Shown piece by piece: positions 10,468 through 20,521 of a DNA stretch of 45,173 nt. This DNA is from an uncultured Rhodospirillales bacterium (lineage in GTDB: Bacteria > Pseudomonadota > Alphaproteobacteria > Rhodospirillales > Defluviicoccaceae). The notes beneath the pieces are model-generated. The model made no database searches. It worked only from the letters and a program-made list of their open reading frames with translations, and was not told the DNA's origin. Both the position numbers and the translations under genes were made by a program. The stretch spans positions 1-45,173 of the forward strand of contig CAKZLS010000092.1 in assembly GCA_937127205.1 (NCBI GenBank), in the 5' to 3' direction. The first letter of the stretch is position 1. Each line of letters starts with the position of its first letter.

Positions 10468-10890
10468 ATGAGCGACAAAGCTAATACTGTTGAAATGCTC
10501 GGACTGACGAGCGAAATCGTTGCTGCACATGTTGGAAACAATCCGGTCGCCGTTTCTGATTTGCCCGGGCTAATCCAGGATGTTTATAAAACATTAGTGT
10601 CCGTCGGAACAGAGCCTTCGGTTCCTGAGCGGCCGAAGCCCGCCGTCCCAGTGAAGAAGTCAGTGTACCCTGACTATATCGTTTGTTTAGAAGACGGCAA
10701 GAAGTTGAAGATGCTCAAACGGCATCTAAAGACATCTTATAACATGACGCCAGAAGAATATCGCGAGCGGTGGGGACTGCCCGCGGATTACCCGATGGTC
10801 GCACCCAATTACGCGAAACATCGTAGCCGGTTGGCAAAAGAAATCGGTTTGGGGACTTCTCGGCGGACCCAAAATCGGCGCCGCGGTTAA
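10468..10890 (+). CDS. MucR/Ros family transcriptional regulator
   Basis: 140 aa; YPDYIVCLEDGKKLKMLKRHLKTSYNMTPEEYRERWGLPADYPMVAPNYAKHRSRLAKEIGLG. Confidence 0.95.
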   Translation: MSDKANTVEMLGLTSEIVAAHVGNNPVAVSDLPGLIQDVYKTLVSVGTEPSVPERPKPAVPVKKSVYPDYIVCLEDGKKLKMLKRHLKTSYNMTPEEYRERWGLPADYPMVAPNYAKHRSRLAKEIGLGTSRRTQNRRRG

Positions 10891-10968
10891 CCGAATACCG
10901 GATTGCAACGTGATCGATCGTCAGGTCATGCGGTGCATGTGACCTTTTCGAGCATTTAGGGACGAACA

Positions 10969-11400
10969 ATGGCATCACCATCGCGCATCGAGCAATTGTG
11001 CATGGAGAGGGGCATGAAGATGACCGGTCAACGGCGCATCATTGCCCGCGTTCTATCCGAGGCCACGGATCACCCGGATGTTGAGCAAGTTTACCATCGC
11101 GCCGTTCGATTGGACCCCAGGATCAGTATTGCGACCGTCTACCGGACGGTCCGCCTGTTCGAAGAAGCCAGCATTCTTGAGCGCCATGATTTCGGCGACG
11201 GCCGCTCCCGTTACGAGGAGGTGACGGATGAGCACCACGATCATTTGATCGATATCCAGACCGGCCAAGTAACAGAATTTCGCAATCCGGAGATCGAGGC
11301 TCTGCAGCGAAAAATCGCCGAACAGCACGGGTTCAGACTTGTCGGGCACCGTTTGGAACTTTTCGGCGTGCCATTGGAGGGTGCCAAGGACACAGAGTGA
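10969..11400 (+). CDS. Fur family transcriptional regulator (Fur/Mur-like)
   Basis: 143 aa; MTGQRRIIARVLSEATDHPDVEQVYHRA, ATVYRTVRLFEEASILERHDFGDGRSRYE, DEHHDHLID. Confidence 0.93.
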   Translation: MASPSRIEQLCMERGMKMTGQRRIIARVLSEATDHPDVEQVYHRAVRLDPRISIATVYRTVRLFEEASILERHDFGDGRSRYEEVTDEHHDHLIDIQTGQVTEFRNPEIEALQRKIAEQHGFRLVGHRLELFGVPLEGAKDTE

Positions 11401-11401
11401 C

Positions 11402-11423
11402 CGGCGCATTGAAGCTTGCGCCG
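11402..11423. repeat. 7-bp perfect stem CGGCGCA-N8-TGCGCCG just after the fur stop codon
   Basis: Direct reading; no T tract follows, so only a weak terminator candidate. Confidence 0.55.
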
Positions 11424-11546
11424 ACTTGACTCTGTTCACGGGCTTGGTACCTTCACCCAATCGTCGCTCAGCATCTGATTTGGCTAACTTGATGATCAGT
11501 TCGTTTCCCTGTTCGGCCGATTCCCCTTGGCGCCAGCATTCTTGCG

Positions 11547-12893
11547 TTGGATAAGAAACTTCACATAAAGACCTACGGCTGTCAGATGAACGTGTACGAC
11601 TCCGCGCGCATTGCGGACGTCTTGGCGCCCCTGGGTTATGCTCCGACCGATGATCCGGCCGCCGCCGACATGATTATCCTCAATACCTGCCATATCCGCG
11701 AGAAGGCGGCGGAAAAGGTGTACTCGGAGCTCGGAAGGCTCCGGCCACTCAAAGATCGGCCCGGCACGCGGAATGGCCGGGTTATGATTGCGGTGGCGGG
11801 GTGTGTCGCCCAGGCCGAGGGCGAAGAGATCCTGCGGCGAACGCCTTTCGTGGACATCGTTCTCGGGCCGCAAACTTACCACCGGCTTCCGGAGATGGTT
11901 GCTCGGGCAGAACGTGCCGCGGGGGCCGTGCTGGATACGGATTTTCCGGCCGATCCAAAGTTCGACCACTTGCCCGGGCCGGCGGCCGGCGCCGAAGGCA
12001 GCAGCGCCTTTCTGACGGTGCAGGAAGGCTGCGACAAATTTTGTACCTTCTGTGTCGTTCCCTATACCCGAGGCGCGGAATACTCGAGAGCGGTCGCCGA
12101 TGTTCTGCGCGAAGCGCGGTGCTATGCATCCGCGGGCGTTCGCGAAATCACGCTTCTAGGCCAGAACGTCAATTGCTTTCACGGTGAGGCCCCTGGTGGT
12201 GGCGAATGGGGGCTGGGGCGTTTGATCGCCGAGGTCGCCGAGATCGAGGGGATTGAGCGTATCCGTTACACCACGTCGTATCCCGCCGATATGGACGACG
12301 CCCTGATTGCCGCCCACCGTGACGTGCCCGAATTGATGCCGTTTCTTCACCTGCCGGTTCAATCCGGGTCTGACCGCGTGCTTGCCGCCATGAACCGCCG
12401 CCACGGTAGCGACGATTACCGACGCCTCGTAGACCGGTTGCGGGCTGCGCGGCCGGATTTGGCTCTCAGTTCCGATTTCATCATTGGCTTTCCGGGTGAA
12501 ACCGACGGTGATTTCCGCGCGACCCTGGAGTTGGTGAAAGATGTGGAATTTACCAGCGCGTACTCCTTCAAGTACAGCCCTCGACCGGGGACTCCCGCCT
12601 CGCTGGAAGATCAGGTAGACGACGCTGTGAAGAGCGAGCGCCTGGCGGAGCTCCAATCTCTGCTCGATGAACAGCAGAAGCGATTTAACGATCGATGCAT
12701 TGGCCGGGAGATGACGGTATTGTTCGATCGTCCTGGACGGCATCCTGGACAGCTGGTGGGACGGAGTCCGTATATGCAAGCGGTTCATGCCCAGGCGCCG
12801 CGGCCGCTGCTCGGCAGTCTGCAGCCGGTGATGATAACCGCGGGTTCCGCCAATAGCTTGTCCGGAACGTTGACCGATAGGGCGGTGGCTTGA
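11547..12893 (+). CDS. miaB: tRNA-2-methylthio-N6-dimethylallyladenosine synthase MiaB
   Basis: [17 protein letters not shown], radical-SAM [19 protein letters not shown]-like C-terminus; TTG start. Confidence 0.96.
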   Translation: MDKKLHIKTYGCQMNVYDSARIADVLAPLGYAPTDDPAAADMIILNTCHIREKAAEKVYSELGRLRPLKDRPGTRNGRVMIAVAGCVAQAEGEEILRRTPFVDIVLGPQTYHRLPEMVARAERAAGAVLDTDFPADPKFDHLPGPAAGAEGSSAFLTVQEGCDKFCTFCVVPYTRGAEYSRAVADVLREARCYASAGVREITLLGQNVNCFHGEAPGGGEWGLGRLIAEVAEIEGIERIRYTTSYPADMDDALIAAHRDVPELMPFLHLPVQSGSDRVLAAMNRRHGSDDYRRLVDRLRAARPDLALSSDFIIGFPGETDGDFRATLELVKDVEFTSAYSFKYSPRPGTPASLEDQVDDAVKSERLAELQSLLDEQQKRFNDRCIGREMTVLFDRPGRHPGQLVGRSPYMQAVHAQAPRPLLGSLQPVMITAGSANSLSGTLTDRAVA

Positions 12894-13900
12894 ATCGGCC
12901 GACGAAGTCCAGCGACACCAACACGGCGCCGGACAACGCGTTGCGCCTGGAATTCGAAGACAATCGGTTGGCGCAGCAGCTGTTCGGCGCCCACCACAGC
13001 CATTTGGCGCGGATCGAGCAGAAGCTCCATATCGTGATGGATGCGCGCGGCAATCAAGTCACCCTCTCGGGACCGGAAGACGCGGTTGAAGAGGGCGGCA
13101 AAGTGCTCGATGATTTGTACGATCGCCTAAAACGCGGGCAAACAGTGGAACGGCAAGACGTCGATGCGGCGCTGCGAATGACGTCCTCGCCCGGCCCTGC
13201 GTCTAGCGGAGACGTGGCTGTCCAGATCCGTCAACGAACTGTTCTCGCCCGATCTCCGACCCAGGCCAGCTACATTGATGCCATTGACAAGCATGATATG
13301 GTCTTCGGGCTGGGACCGGCGGGAACGGGCAAGACATACCTAGCCGTGGCTAAAGCCGTGGAACGGCTGGTTAGTGGTGAGGTGGACCGCATCATTTTGT
13401 CCCGGCCCGCGGTCGAGGCCGGAGAGCAACTCGGATTTCTGCCCGGCGACATGCGCGAAAAGGTCGATCCCTATCTCCGGCCGCTGTACGACGCGTTATA
13501 TGACATGTTGCCGGCTCCCCAGGTGGTCAAGCGGCTCGACAGCGGCGAAATCGAGGTGGCTCCGCTGGCCTTTATGCGGGGGCGAACGCTGGCGAACGCC
13601 TTCGTTATTCTCGATGAGGCGCAGAACACCACGGCCGTGCAAATGAAGATGTTCCTGACGCGGCTGGGCGATAATTCCCGCATGGTGATCACCGGAGACC
13701 TCAGTCAGGTGGATTTGCCCAAGGGCACGCGTTCCGGGCTGCGGCATGCCGTCGAGGTTTTGGAAGGCGTCTCCAGCATCGCCTTTGTCACTTTTACCGA
13801 GTCCGACGTTGTCCGCCATCCGCTCGTAACCAAGATCGTTCGTGCTTACAATATCGCCGAACAGCAGCAGGGAACCGGATCACAATATGAACCCGAATGA
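12890..13900 (+). CDS. PhoH-like ATPase
   Basis: Walker [48 protein letters not shown] start overlapping the miaB stop. Confidence 0.93.
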   Translation: MNRPTKSSDTNTAPDNALRLEFEDNRLAQQLFGAHHSHLARIEQKLHIVMDARGNQVTLSGPEDAVEEGGKVLDDLYDRLKRGQTVERQDVDAALRMTSSPGPASSGDVAVQIRQRTVLARSPTQASYIDAIDKHDMVFGLGPAGTGKTYLAVAKAVERLVSGEVDRIILSRPAVEAGEQLGFLPGDMREKVDPYLRPLYDALYDMLPAPQVVKRLDSGEIEVAPLAFMRGRTLANAFVILDEAQNTTAVQMKMFLTRLGDNSRMVITGDLSQVDLPKGTRSGLRHAVEVLEGVSSIAFVTFTESDVVRHPLVTKIVRAYNIAEQQQGTGSQYEPE

Positions 13901-14423
13901 GCCGGAAACCGGATCCATCGCCATTCTGATTGAGGTGATTGCCGAGTCCGCGGAATGGACGAATGCCGTGCCAGGCGCGGAAAGCGTTTGCGAGCGCGCC
14001 GCCGCCGCTGCCTTCGGGGCGGTGCGGCCGAGTACCAAAGGGGCCGAGGCCAGCGTGATTCTAGCAGACGACGCACACATCACGCGACTCAACGCCGACT
14101 ATCGCGGCCGCCACGAGCCCACCGATGTCCTCTCGTTTCCGATGGTTGGCGAGGGGGGAATGCCGGTTCCGCCGAGCCCGGACCAGCCCCTGCTTCTCGG
14201 CGACATCGTCGTTGCCTTCGAAACATCGGCTGCCGGGGCGGCGGCGGGCGAAAAACCGCTCGCGGACCACTTAAGTCATCTGGTGGTTCATGGTATGCTT
14301 CATCTTTGCGGCTACGACCATCTTGCCGAGGCGGAGGCGAAAGAGATGGAGCGCTTGGAATCGCAGATTTTAAGCGGCTTGGGAGTGGCGGATCCCTATC
14401 GTGAGCACGAGCGCCTGTCATGA
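13887..14423 (+). CDS. ybeY: Endoribonuclease YbeY
   Basis: RLNADYRGRHEPTDVLSFP and HLVVHGMLHLCGYDH metal-binding motif; ATG 13887. Confidence 0.95.
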   Translation: MNPNEPETGSIAILIEVIAESAEWTNAVPGAESVCERAAAAAFGAVRPSTKGAEASVILADDAHITRLNADYRGRHEPTDVLSFPMVGEGGMPVPPSPDQPLLLGDIVVAFETSAAGAAAGEKPLADHLSHLVVHGMLHLCGYDHLAEAEAKEMERLESQILSGLGVADPYREHERLS

Positions 14424-15394
14424 GCAATCGCGCGTCCGATCCCGTCCCTGAGTCGTCAAGCGACAGTATCCAGCCCCGCGCGGCCGGGGCCAAATCCGAT
14501 CCGAACATTTGGGACTTGGTGCGCGCAATGTTTCGCGGTTCGCGGAAGGCCCGCAACGGCGACACATCGCCCCGGGACACCCTCGATGAACTGATCGAGG
14601 AACGCGAGGAGTCGGAAATTCCGCTAGGCAACGACGAGCGGATCCTGGTCGCGAACATTCTTCGATTGAGGGAGCGATCGGCGGAAGACGCCATGGTGCC
14701 GCGCGCCGACATTATCGCCGTGGAGAGCGCCATGCCGCGCGATGAAGTCATTGCGCTGATGACCAAGACGGGTCATTCCCGGCTACCCGTGTATCGCGAG
14801 ACGCTCGATGACGCCATCGGCATGATTCATATCAAAGACGTCATAACCTGGCAGGACGACGCGGCGGGGTTCAACTTGTCGAAGATCCTTCGGCGCGTGC
14901 TATTCGTGGCGCCTTCGATGGAGATACTGGAGCTGCTTTTGGAGATGCGCGCCAAGCGGTCGCATATGGCGCTGGTCGTCGACGAGTTCGGCGGTATTGA
15001 CGGTTTGATTACGATCGAAGACGTGGTCGAGGAAATTGTCGGCGAAATCGAAGACGAGCATGACAGTGCTCCGGAGCCCAATCTCGAACGCCGCGCCGAC
15101 GGTACAATCGACGCAGACGCCCGCGCGCCGATCAAGGTGATGGAAGAAGTCTTCCCGTCGGCACTGAGCGAAGAGGAAAAAGAGTACATCGATACTCTCG
15201 GCGGGCTTGTTGTCTCGCTTTCCGGGCGCGTTCCCATCCGTGGAGAGCTGATCGCTCACTCTTCGGGCGTGGAATTCGAGGTGCTTGAAGCCGATCCCCG
15301 CCGGATCCGGCGGTTGCGCATTCGCGGTCCTGGCACTTCTCTGGCGCCGGCGTCAACGGAGGCAACCGCGCGAAACGCCGGCACTCAGAGATGA
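14420..15394 (+). CDS. CorC/TlyC-type CBS-domain protein (hemolysin family)
   Basis: 324 aa; two CBS regions plus transporter-associated C-terminal domain; lies between ybeY and lnt; start overlaps the ybeY stop (ATGA). Confidence 0.92.
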   Translation: MSNRASDPVPESSSDSIQPRAAGAKSDPNIWDLVRAMFRGSRKARNGDTSPRDTLDELIEEREESEIPLGNDERILVANILRLRERSAEDAMVPRADIIAVESAMPRDEVIALMTKTGHSRLPVYRETLDDAIGMIHIKDVITWQDDAAGFNLSKILRRVLFVAPSMEILELLLEMRAKRSHMALVVDEFGGIDGLITIEDVVEEIVGEIEDEHDSAPEPNLERRADGTIDADARAPIKVMEEVFPSALSEEEKEYIDTLGGLVVSLSGRVPIRGELIAHSSGVEFEVLEADPRRIRRLRIRGPGTSLAPASTEATARNAGTQR

Positions 15395-17004
15395 GCCGCG
15401 GCCGCTCCGACGCTGGCGCCGTGGCCGGGGATTCGGACACACGCCCATCGGCGATGCGCATCCTCCACCGTCTTCATGCGGCCACGGGCCAGGTCTCGGG
15501 CTGGCGGCGTGGTGCGCTCGCGTTCGGATTGGGGGTTCTGGCAGTCGCCGCCCTCCCGCCGCTTTATGTCTGGGTGCTGCTTGCTCCGGCCTTTACCGGA
15601 CTGTTTTGGCTGATCGAAAGCAGTCCATCGCGGCGCGCCTGTTTCTTCGCCGGTTGGTGGTTCGGGTTCGGACATTTTATCGCGGGGCTCTACTGGATCG
15701 CCAACGCTCTGCTCACCAAACCGGAGCAGTTCGGATGGATGGCGCCGATCGCGGTGTTGGGGTTGGCGGCGATGTTCGCCCTATATCCGGCGTTCGCCGC
15801 TCTCCTAACCCGGGTGTCCGGTGCCCGCGGGGCAGGCGGCGTGCTGGTCTTTGCGGGCGCATGGACCGCTCTCGAGTGGGTGCGCAGCTGGGCCCTCACG
15901 GGATTTCCCTGGAATTTGATCGGCAGCGTCTGGACATTTTCCGATGCCATGATTCAGAGCACGGCCGTCATTGGTACCTACGGGCTTGGTTTGTTGACCG
16001 TGACCGCCGCCGCCATGCCGGCGGTACTGACAGCTGACGATCCGAGCCGCAAGCCGGCCATTGTTGCGGTGATCTGCGCTGTTGCCGTGCTGGCGGCTAC
16101 GTGGACCGGCGGTGCGGTGCGGCTTGCCTTGGCCGGCAAGGCAGAGGAGGTCGCGGGCGTCCAGCTGCGGTTGGTGCAGCCGAATATCGATCAGAAAGTC
16201 AAATGGGATCGGACGCTATTGGACGATCATCTGCTCAAGCAGGCAAGGATGGGCGCCCTTCCCGCGACACCGTCGCCCACTCACGTTATTTGGGCCGAGA
16301 CCGCCGCGCCGCTGTTTCTCGGCGAAGACCGTCCACGATTGCGGATGATTGGCGGATATACGCCCTCGGGAGGTTTGACGATCACCGGAACGCTGCGGCG
16401 AACGCCGCCGGGAGAACCCTACCAAGTCTGGAACAGTTTGCTGGCTTTTGATCACGAGGGATCGCCCGTCGCCACCTTCGACAAATCTCATTTGGTGCCG
16501 TTTGGGGAGTATGTTCCGTTTCGAAACCTGCTCAATCTCGCGAAGGTGACATCGGGCGCCGTGGACTTCTCGCGAGGCAGTGGGGTTCAAACCATGCATC
16601 TGCCGGGGCTGCCGCCGGTAAGCCCCCTGATCTGCTATGAGGTCATTTTTCCGGGACAGGTGGTCGATGCGGAGGATCGTCCCGAGTGGATGCTGAATAT
16701 CACGAATGATGCCTGGTATGGTCACTCCTCAGGGCCCTTCCAACATCTGGCAACCGCGCGGTTACGGGCAGTAGAGGAAGGTTTACCCCTTGTCCGGGTT
16801 GCAAACACCGGTATCTCTGCGATCATAGATCCATGGGGGCGTGTCGTCGCCCGTATAGGTTTGGGCAAGCAGGGGATTATCGATGGGCCCCTGCCGACCG
16901 CTTTGGCAACGTCACCTCCCTATGCCCGGCTCGGGAACTGGATGGTTCTGCTAGTGGCGACGATTGCGATCAGCACGGGTTTGTTGTTGTCCCGTCGCCA
17001 ATAA
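15391..17004 (+). CDS. lnt: Apolipoprotein N-acyltransferase
   Basis: 537 aa; polytopic N-terminus followed by a CN-hydrolase domain: QPNIDQKVKWD, VPFGEYVPFR, SPLICYEVIFPG, NITNDAWYGHSSGPFQHL. Confidence 0.95.
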   Translation: MSRGRSDAGAVAGDSDTRPSAMRILHRLHAATGQVSGWRRGALAFGLGVLAVAALPPLYVWVLLAPAFTGLFWLIESSPSRRACFFAGWWFGFGHFIAGLYWIANALLTKPEQFGWMAPIAVLGLAAMFALYPAFAALLTRVSGARGAGGVLVFAGAWTALEWVRSWALTGFPWNLIGSVWTFSDAMIQSTAVIGTYGLGLLTVTAAAMPAVLTADDPSRKPAIVAVICAVAVLAATWTGGAVRLALAGKAEEVAGVQLRLVQPNIDQKVKWDRTLLDDHLLKQARMGALPATPSPTHVIWAETAAPLFLGEDRPRLRMIGGYTPSGGLTITGTLRRTPPGEPYQVWNSLLAFDHEGSPVATFDKSHLVPFGEYVPFRNLLNLAKVTSGAVDFSRGSGVQTMHLPGLPPVSPLICYEVIFPGQVVDAEDRPEWMLNITNDAWYGHSSGPFQHLATARLRAVEEGLPLVRVANTGISAIIDPWGRVVARIGLGKQGIIDGPLPTALATSPPYARLGNWMVLLVATIAISTGLLLSRRQ

Positions 17005-17047
17005 CCCCTATTTGGGGAATAAGTTAGCAAATAACGTATTATACGGG

Positions 17048-17085
17048 AACAATTGTTGCGAAAACGATTAAAATTTGCATATTAT
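17048..17085 (+). promoter_or_regulatory. Candidate promoter TTGCGA-N18-TATTAT with a 10-bp palindrome AACAATTGTT overlapping the -35
   Basis: Palindrome 17048-17057, -35 17056-17061, -10 17080-17085; lnt/XRE intergenic region. Confidence 0.45.
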
Positions 17086-17197
17086 GTCGGATCGCTCGCG
17101 GTCTGGTGAGGTCTGTTTGGGAGCACTCGTTGGGTATCGCAGTGAGGAGCGTGAGAAACATACAAATGTCGAAGCCTAGAGAGCGAAAAGAAAAACA

Positions 17198-17689
17198 ATG
17201 GTTGAATCAAATAATCAAGGGAGGCGGAAAGGAAGGGGCACTTCCCGCGGCTCTCGAATTGAGCGGTTGCCTCCGGGCACACCAAATCCGGTCGATATCC
17301 ATGTAGGCAGCCGTGTGCGGCTCCGGCGTACCCTTCTTGGGTTGAGTCAGGAGAAGCTTGGGGAAGCGGTTGGACTCACGTTTCAGCAGATCCAAAAATA
17401 CGAACGCGGGGCAAATCGCATCGGCGCGTCACGTTTGTTCGAATTTAGCCGGATCCTCGATGTCCCCGTTTCGTTTTTCTTCGACGACATGCCCGACCTC
17501 ATGTCCAGCGAAGAGGCGCAATCGGCTTGGGGCCTCAGCGATCAACCTCATTCTTCTCTGGACCCGGATCCGTTGACCCGCCGTGAAACGCTTGAATTGG
17601 TGCGCGCGTACTATCGGATCGGAGACCCGCAGGTGCGTAAGCGTTTGTTCGAACTCGCGAAATCCCTAGGCAACGCCGAACAGGGTTAG
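17198..17689 (+). CDS. XRE-family HTH transcriptional regulator
   Basis: 163 aa; VGSRVRLRRTLLGLSQEKLGEAVGLTFQQIQKYERGANRIGASRLFEFSRIL. Confidence 0.92.
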   Translation: MVESNNQGRRKGRGTSRGSRIERLPPGTPNPVDIHVGSRVRLRRTLLGLSQEKLGEAVGLTFQQIQKYERGANRIGASRLFEFSRILDVPVSFFFDDMPDLMSSEEAQSAWGLSDQPHSSLDPDPLTRRETLELVRAYYRIGDPQVRKRLFELAKSLGNAEQG

Positions 17690-17763
17690 GGACAGGTTCG
17701 GCGGGGCGCTGATCGGTCGCAAAGTCACGGGTAAACTCCTTGACCTTGGTTGTAAAGGTTGCC

Positions 17764-17894
17764 ACAAGTCCGTTTCGGTCCCGTGGTGACGTTCGCTGAG
17801 TAGCGGACTTGTCCACCGGGGAAAATTGGGTATGTGCCAAGGCGCCCGGTCAGACCTTTTTTCTGGCGAACATCTTCATCCAACACCTCCTTTT
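17764..17894 (+). promoter_or_regulatory. Candidate structured 5' leader of metK
   Basis: 9-bp perfect stem ACAAGTCCG/CGGACTTGT (17764-17772/17804-17812), 6-bp stem ACCGGG/CCCGGT (17815-17820/17845-17850), T6 tract (17857-17862), anti-SD-like CACCTCCTTTT (17884-17894). Confidence 0.4.
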
Positions 17895-17915
17895 AATAGA
17901 GTTGAGGCATCAGCT

Positions 17916-19087
<1,172 letters not shown>

Positions 19088-19091
<4 letters not shown>

Positions 19092-19861
19092 CGCAATTCC
19101 CGGCACCATCAAGCGCTATTAACGCTCCGCACTTCCACGGCCGCCGCAAAGGGCGGCGGTTGCGCCCAGGCCGTCAAGCTTTGGTGGACTCGTACCTTCC
19201 GCGGCTGCGCATTGTGCTTCCGCGGAAGGGAGAGAGTCTCGAGCCGCAAACCTTGTTCGACAAGCCGGTGCGCGATGTCTGGCTGGAAGTGGGATTTGGC
19301 GCGGGCGAGCATTTGGTGTCGCAGGCGGAGGCCCATCGGGATGTGGGATTTATCGGCTGCGAGCCGTTCATCAATGGCGTGGCCGCCGTGCTGTCGAAGG
19401 TGAAGGCGCGGCAACTCGACAATGTGCGCATTTTGGATGACGACGCGCGTCCGCTGTTGGCGGCATTGGTCGATGCGAGCGTCGGCCGGGTGTTCGTTCT
19501 TTTTTCGGACCCCTGGCCGAAGGCACGGCACAACGAGCGCCGCTTTATCAGCGCCAGCACCGTCGATGCGGTGGCAAGGATCCTGAAAGATCGCGGCCAT
19601 TTGTGCTTTGCCAGCGATCATATGGGGTATGTCCGCTGGGCGCTGGAGCGCGTAACGGCCGACAGGCGGTTCTCATGGACGGCGCGGCAGCCCGCGGATT
19701 GGCGGTGCCGCCCGGAAGACTGGTTTCCCACGCGGTACGAGGCCAAGGCACGCGCTCGAGGCGCGGCGTGCGCCTACCTTAAGTTCGAGCGCGAGGGCCG
19801 TATCGGCGGCCGGGCGCCCGAGCGAAAAAGCCTTGTGCGCTCGGGCGCAGAGGTTATATAG
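19088..19861 (+). CDS. trmB: tRNA (guanine-N7-)-methyltransferase TrmB
   Basis: [37 protein letters not shown] start overlapping the metK stop. Confidence 0.94.
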
Positions 19862-19880
19862 GAGGAGTAGCGGGCGTAGG

Positions 19881-19908
19881 GCTCGGCAACGATTGAGTCT
19901 CGTTGAGC
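19881..19908. repeat. Imperfect hairpin GCTC(gg)CAACGA-N7-TCGTTGAGC upstream of the terminator
   Basis: Direct reading of complementary arms in the trmB-rimP gap. Confidence 0.55.
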
Positions 19909-19930
19909 TTAGCATTGGCAAGTTCGATGG

Positions 19931-19955
19931 GGCGGGCTAAAGGCCCGCCTTTTTT
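19931..19955 (+). terminator. Rho-independent terminator GGCGGGC-taaag-GCCCGCC-TTTTTT between trmB and rimP
   Basis: 7-bp GC stem, 5-nt loop and T6 tract. Confidence 0.9.
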
Positions 19956-20014
19956 GGTTATTGGGGCCGACGCTCAGGTATTTCGACGTATGTTCGGGAA
20001 TTTAGGACTGGCGA

Positions 20015-20521
20015 ATGGATCCAGCCAATCGCATCGAGAGGCTTATCCGGCCCACGGCCGAGGCCATGGGATTCGATCTTATCAGGGTCGCAATTCTCGG
20101 ACAGCAGAAGTTTAGGTTGCAGATTATGGCCGAAAGGCTTGTTGACGGGTCCATGACGATCGAAGATTGTGCCGTACTCAGTCGTGCGATATCTCCGATT
20201 CTGGAGGTCGAGGATCCGCTGCCGGAGGCGTATACATTAGAGGTCAGCTCGCCGGGGATTGATCGGCCGCTGGTTCGCCTGAGCGACTTTGAGAAGTATG
20301 CGGGGTTCGAGGCGAAGATCGAGATGGAGTCTCCGGTGGGAGGCCGCCGCCGGTTCCAGGGCCGGTTACTAGGCACGGACGAAAGAAACGTCCGCCTGAA
20401 TGTTGAGGACGACGAGGTTGCATTGACGTTTGATGATATCAGGCGGGCTAAGCTTATGCTGACCAAGGAATTGCTCGCTGCGCACGAGCAAGGTGCAGCG
20501 ACACAGTCGGGTGAGCAATAA
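20015..20521 (+). CDS. rimP: Ribosome maturation factor RimP
   Basis: 168 aa; PTAEAMGFDLIRV, DPLPEAYTLEVSSPGIDRPLVRLSDF; immediately upstream of nusA. Confidence 0.95.
   Translation: MDPANRIERLIRPTAEAMGFDLIRVAILGQQKFRLQIMAERLVDGSMTIEDCAVLSRAISPILEVEDPLPEAYTLEVSSPGIDRPLVRLSDFEKYAGFEAKIEMESPVGGRRRFQGRLLGTDERNVRLNVEDDEVALTFDDIRRAKLMLTKELLAAHEQGAATQSGEQ

Noticed and set aside
17826-17915. Longer metK start adding [30 protein letters not shown]
   Set aside because: Extension is not MetK-like; GTG at 17916 gives the canonical MetK N-terminus.
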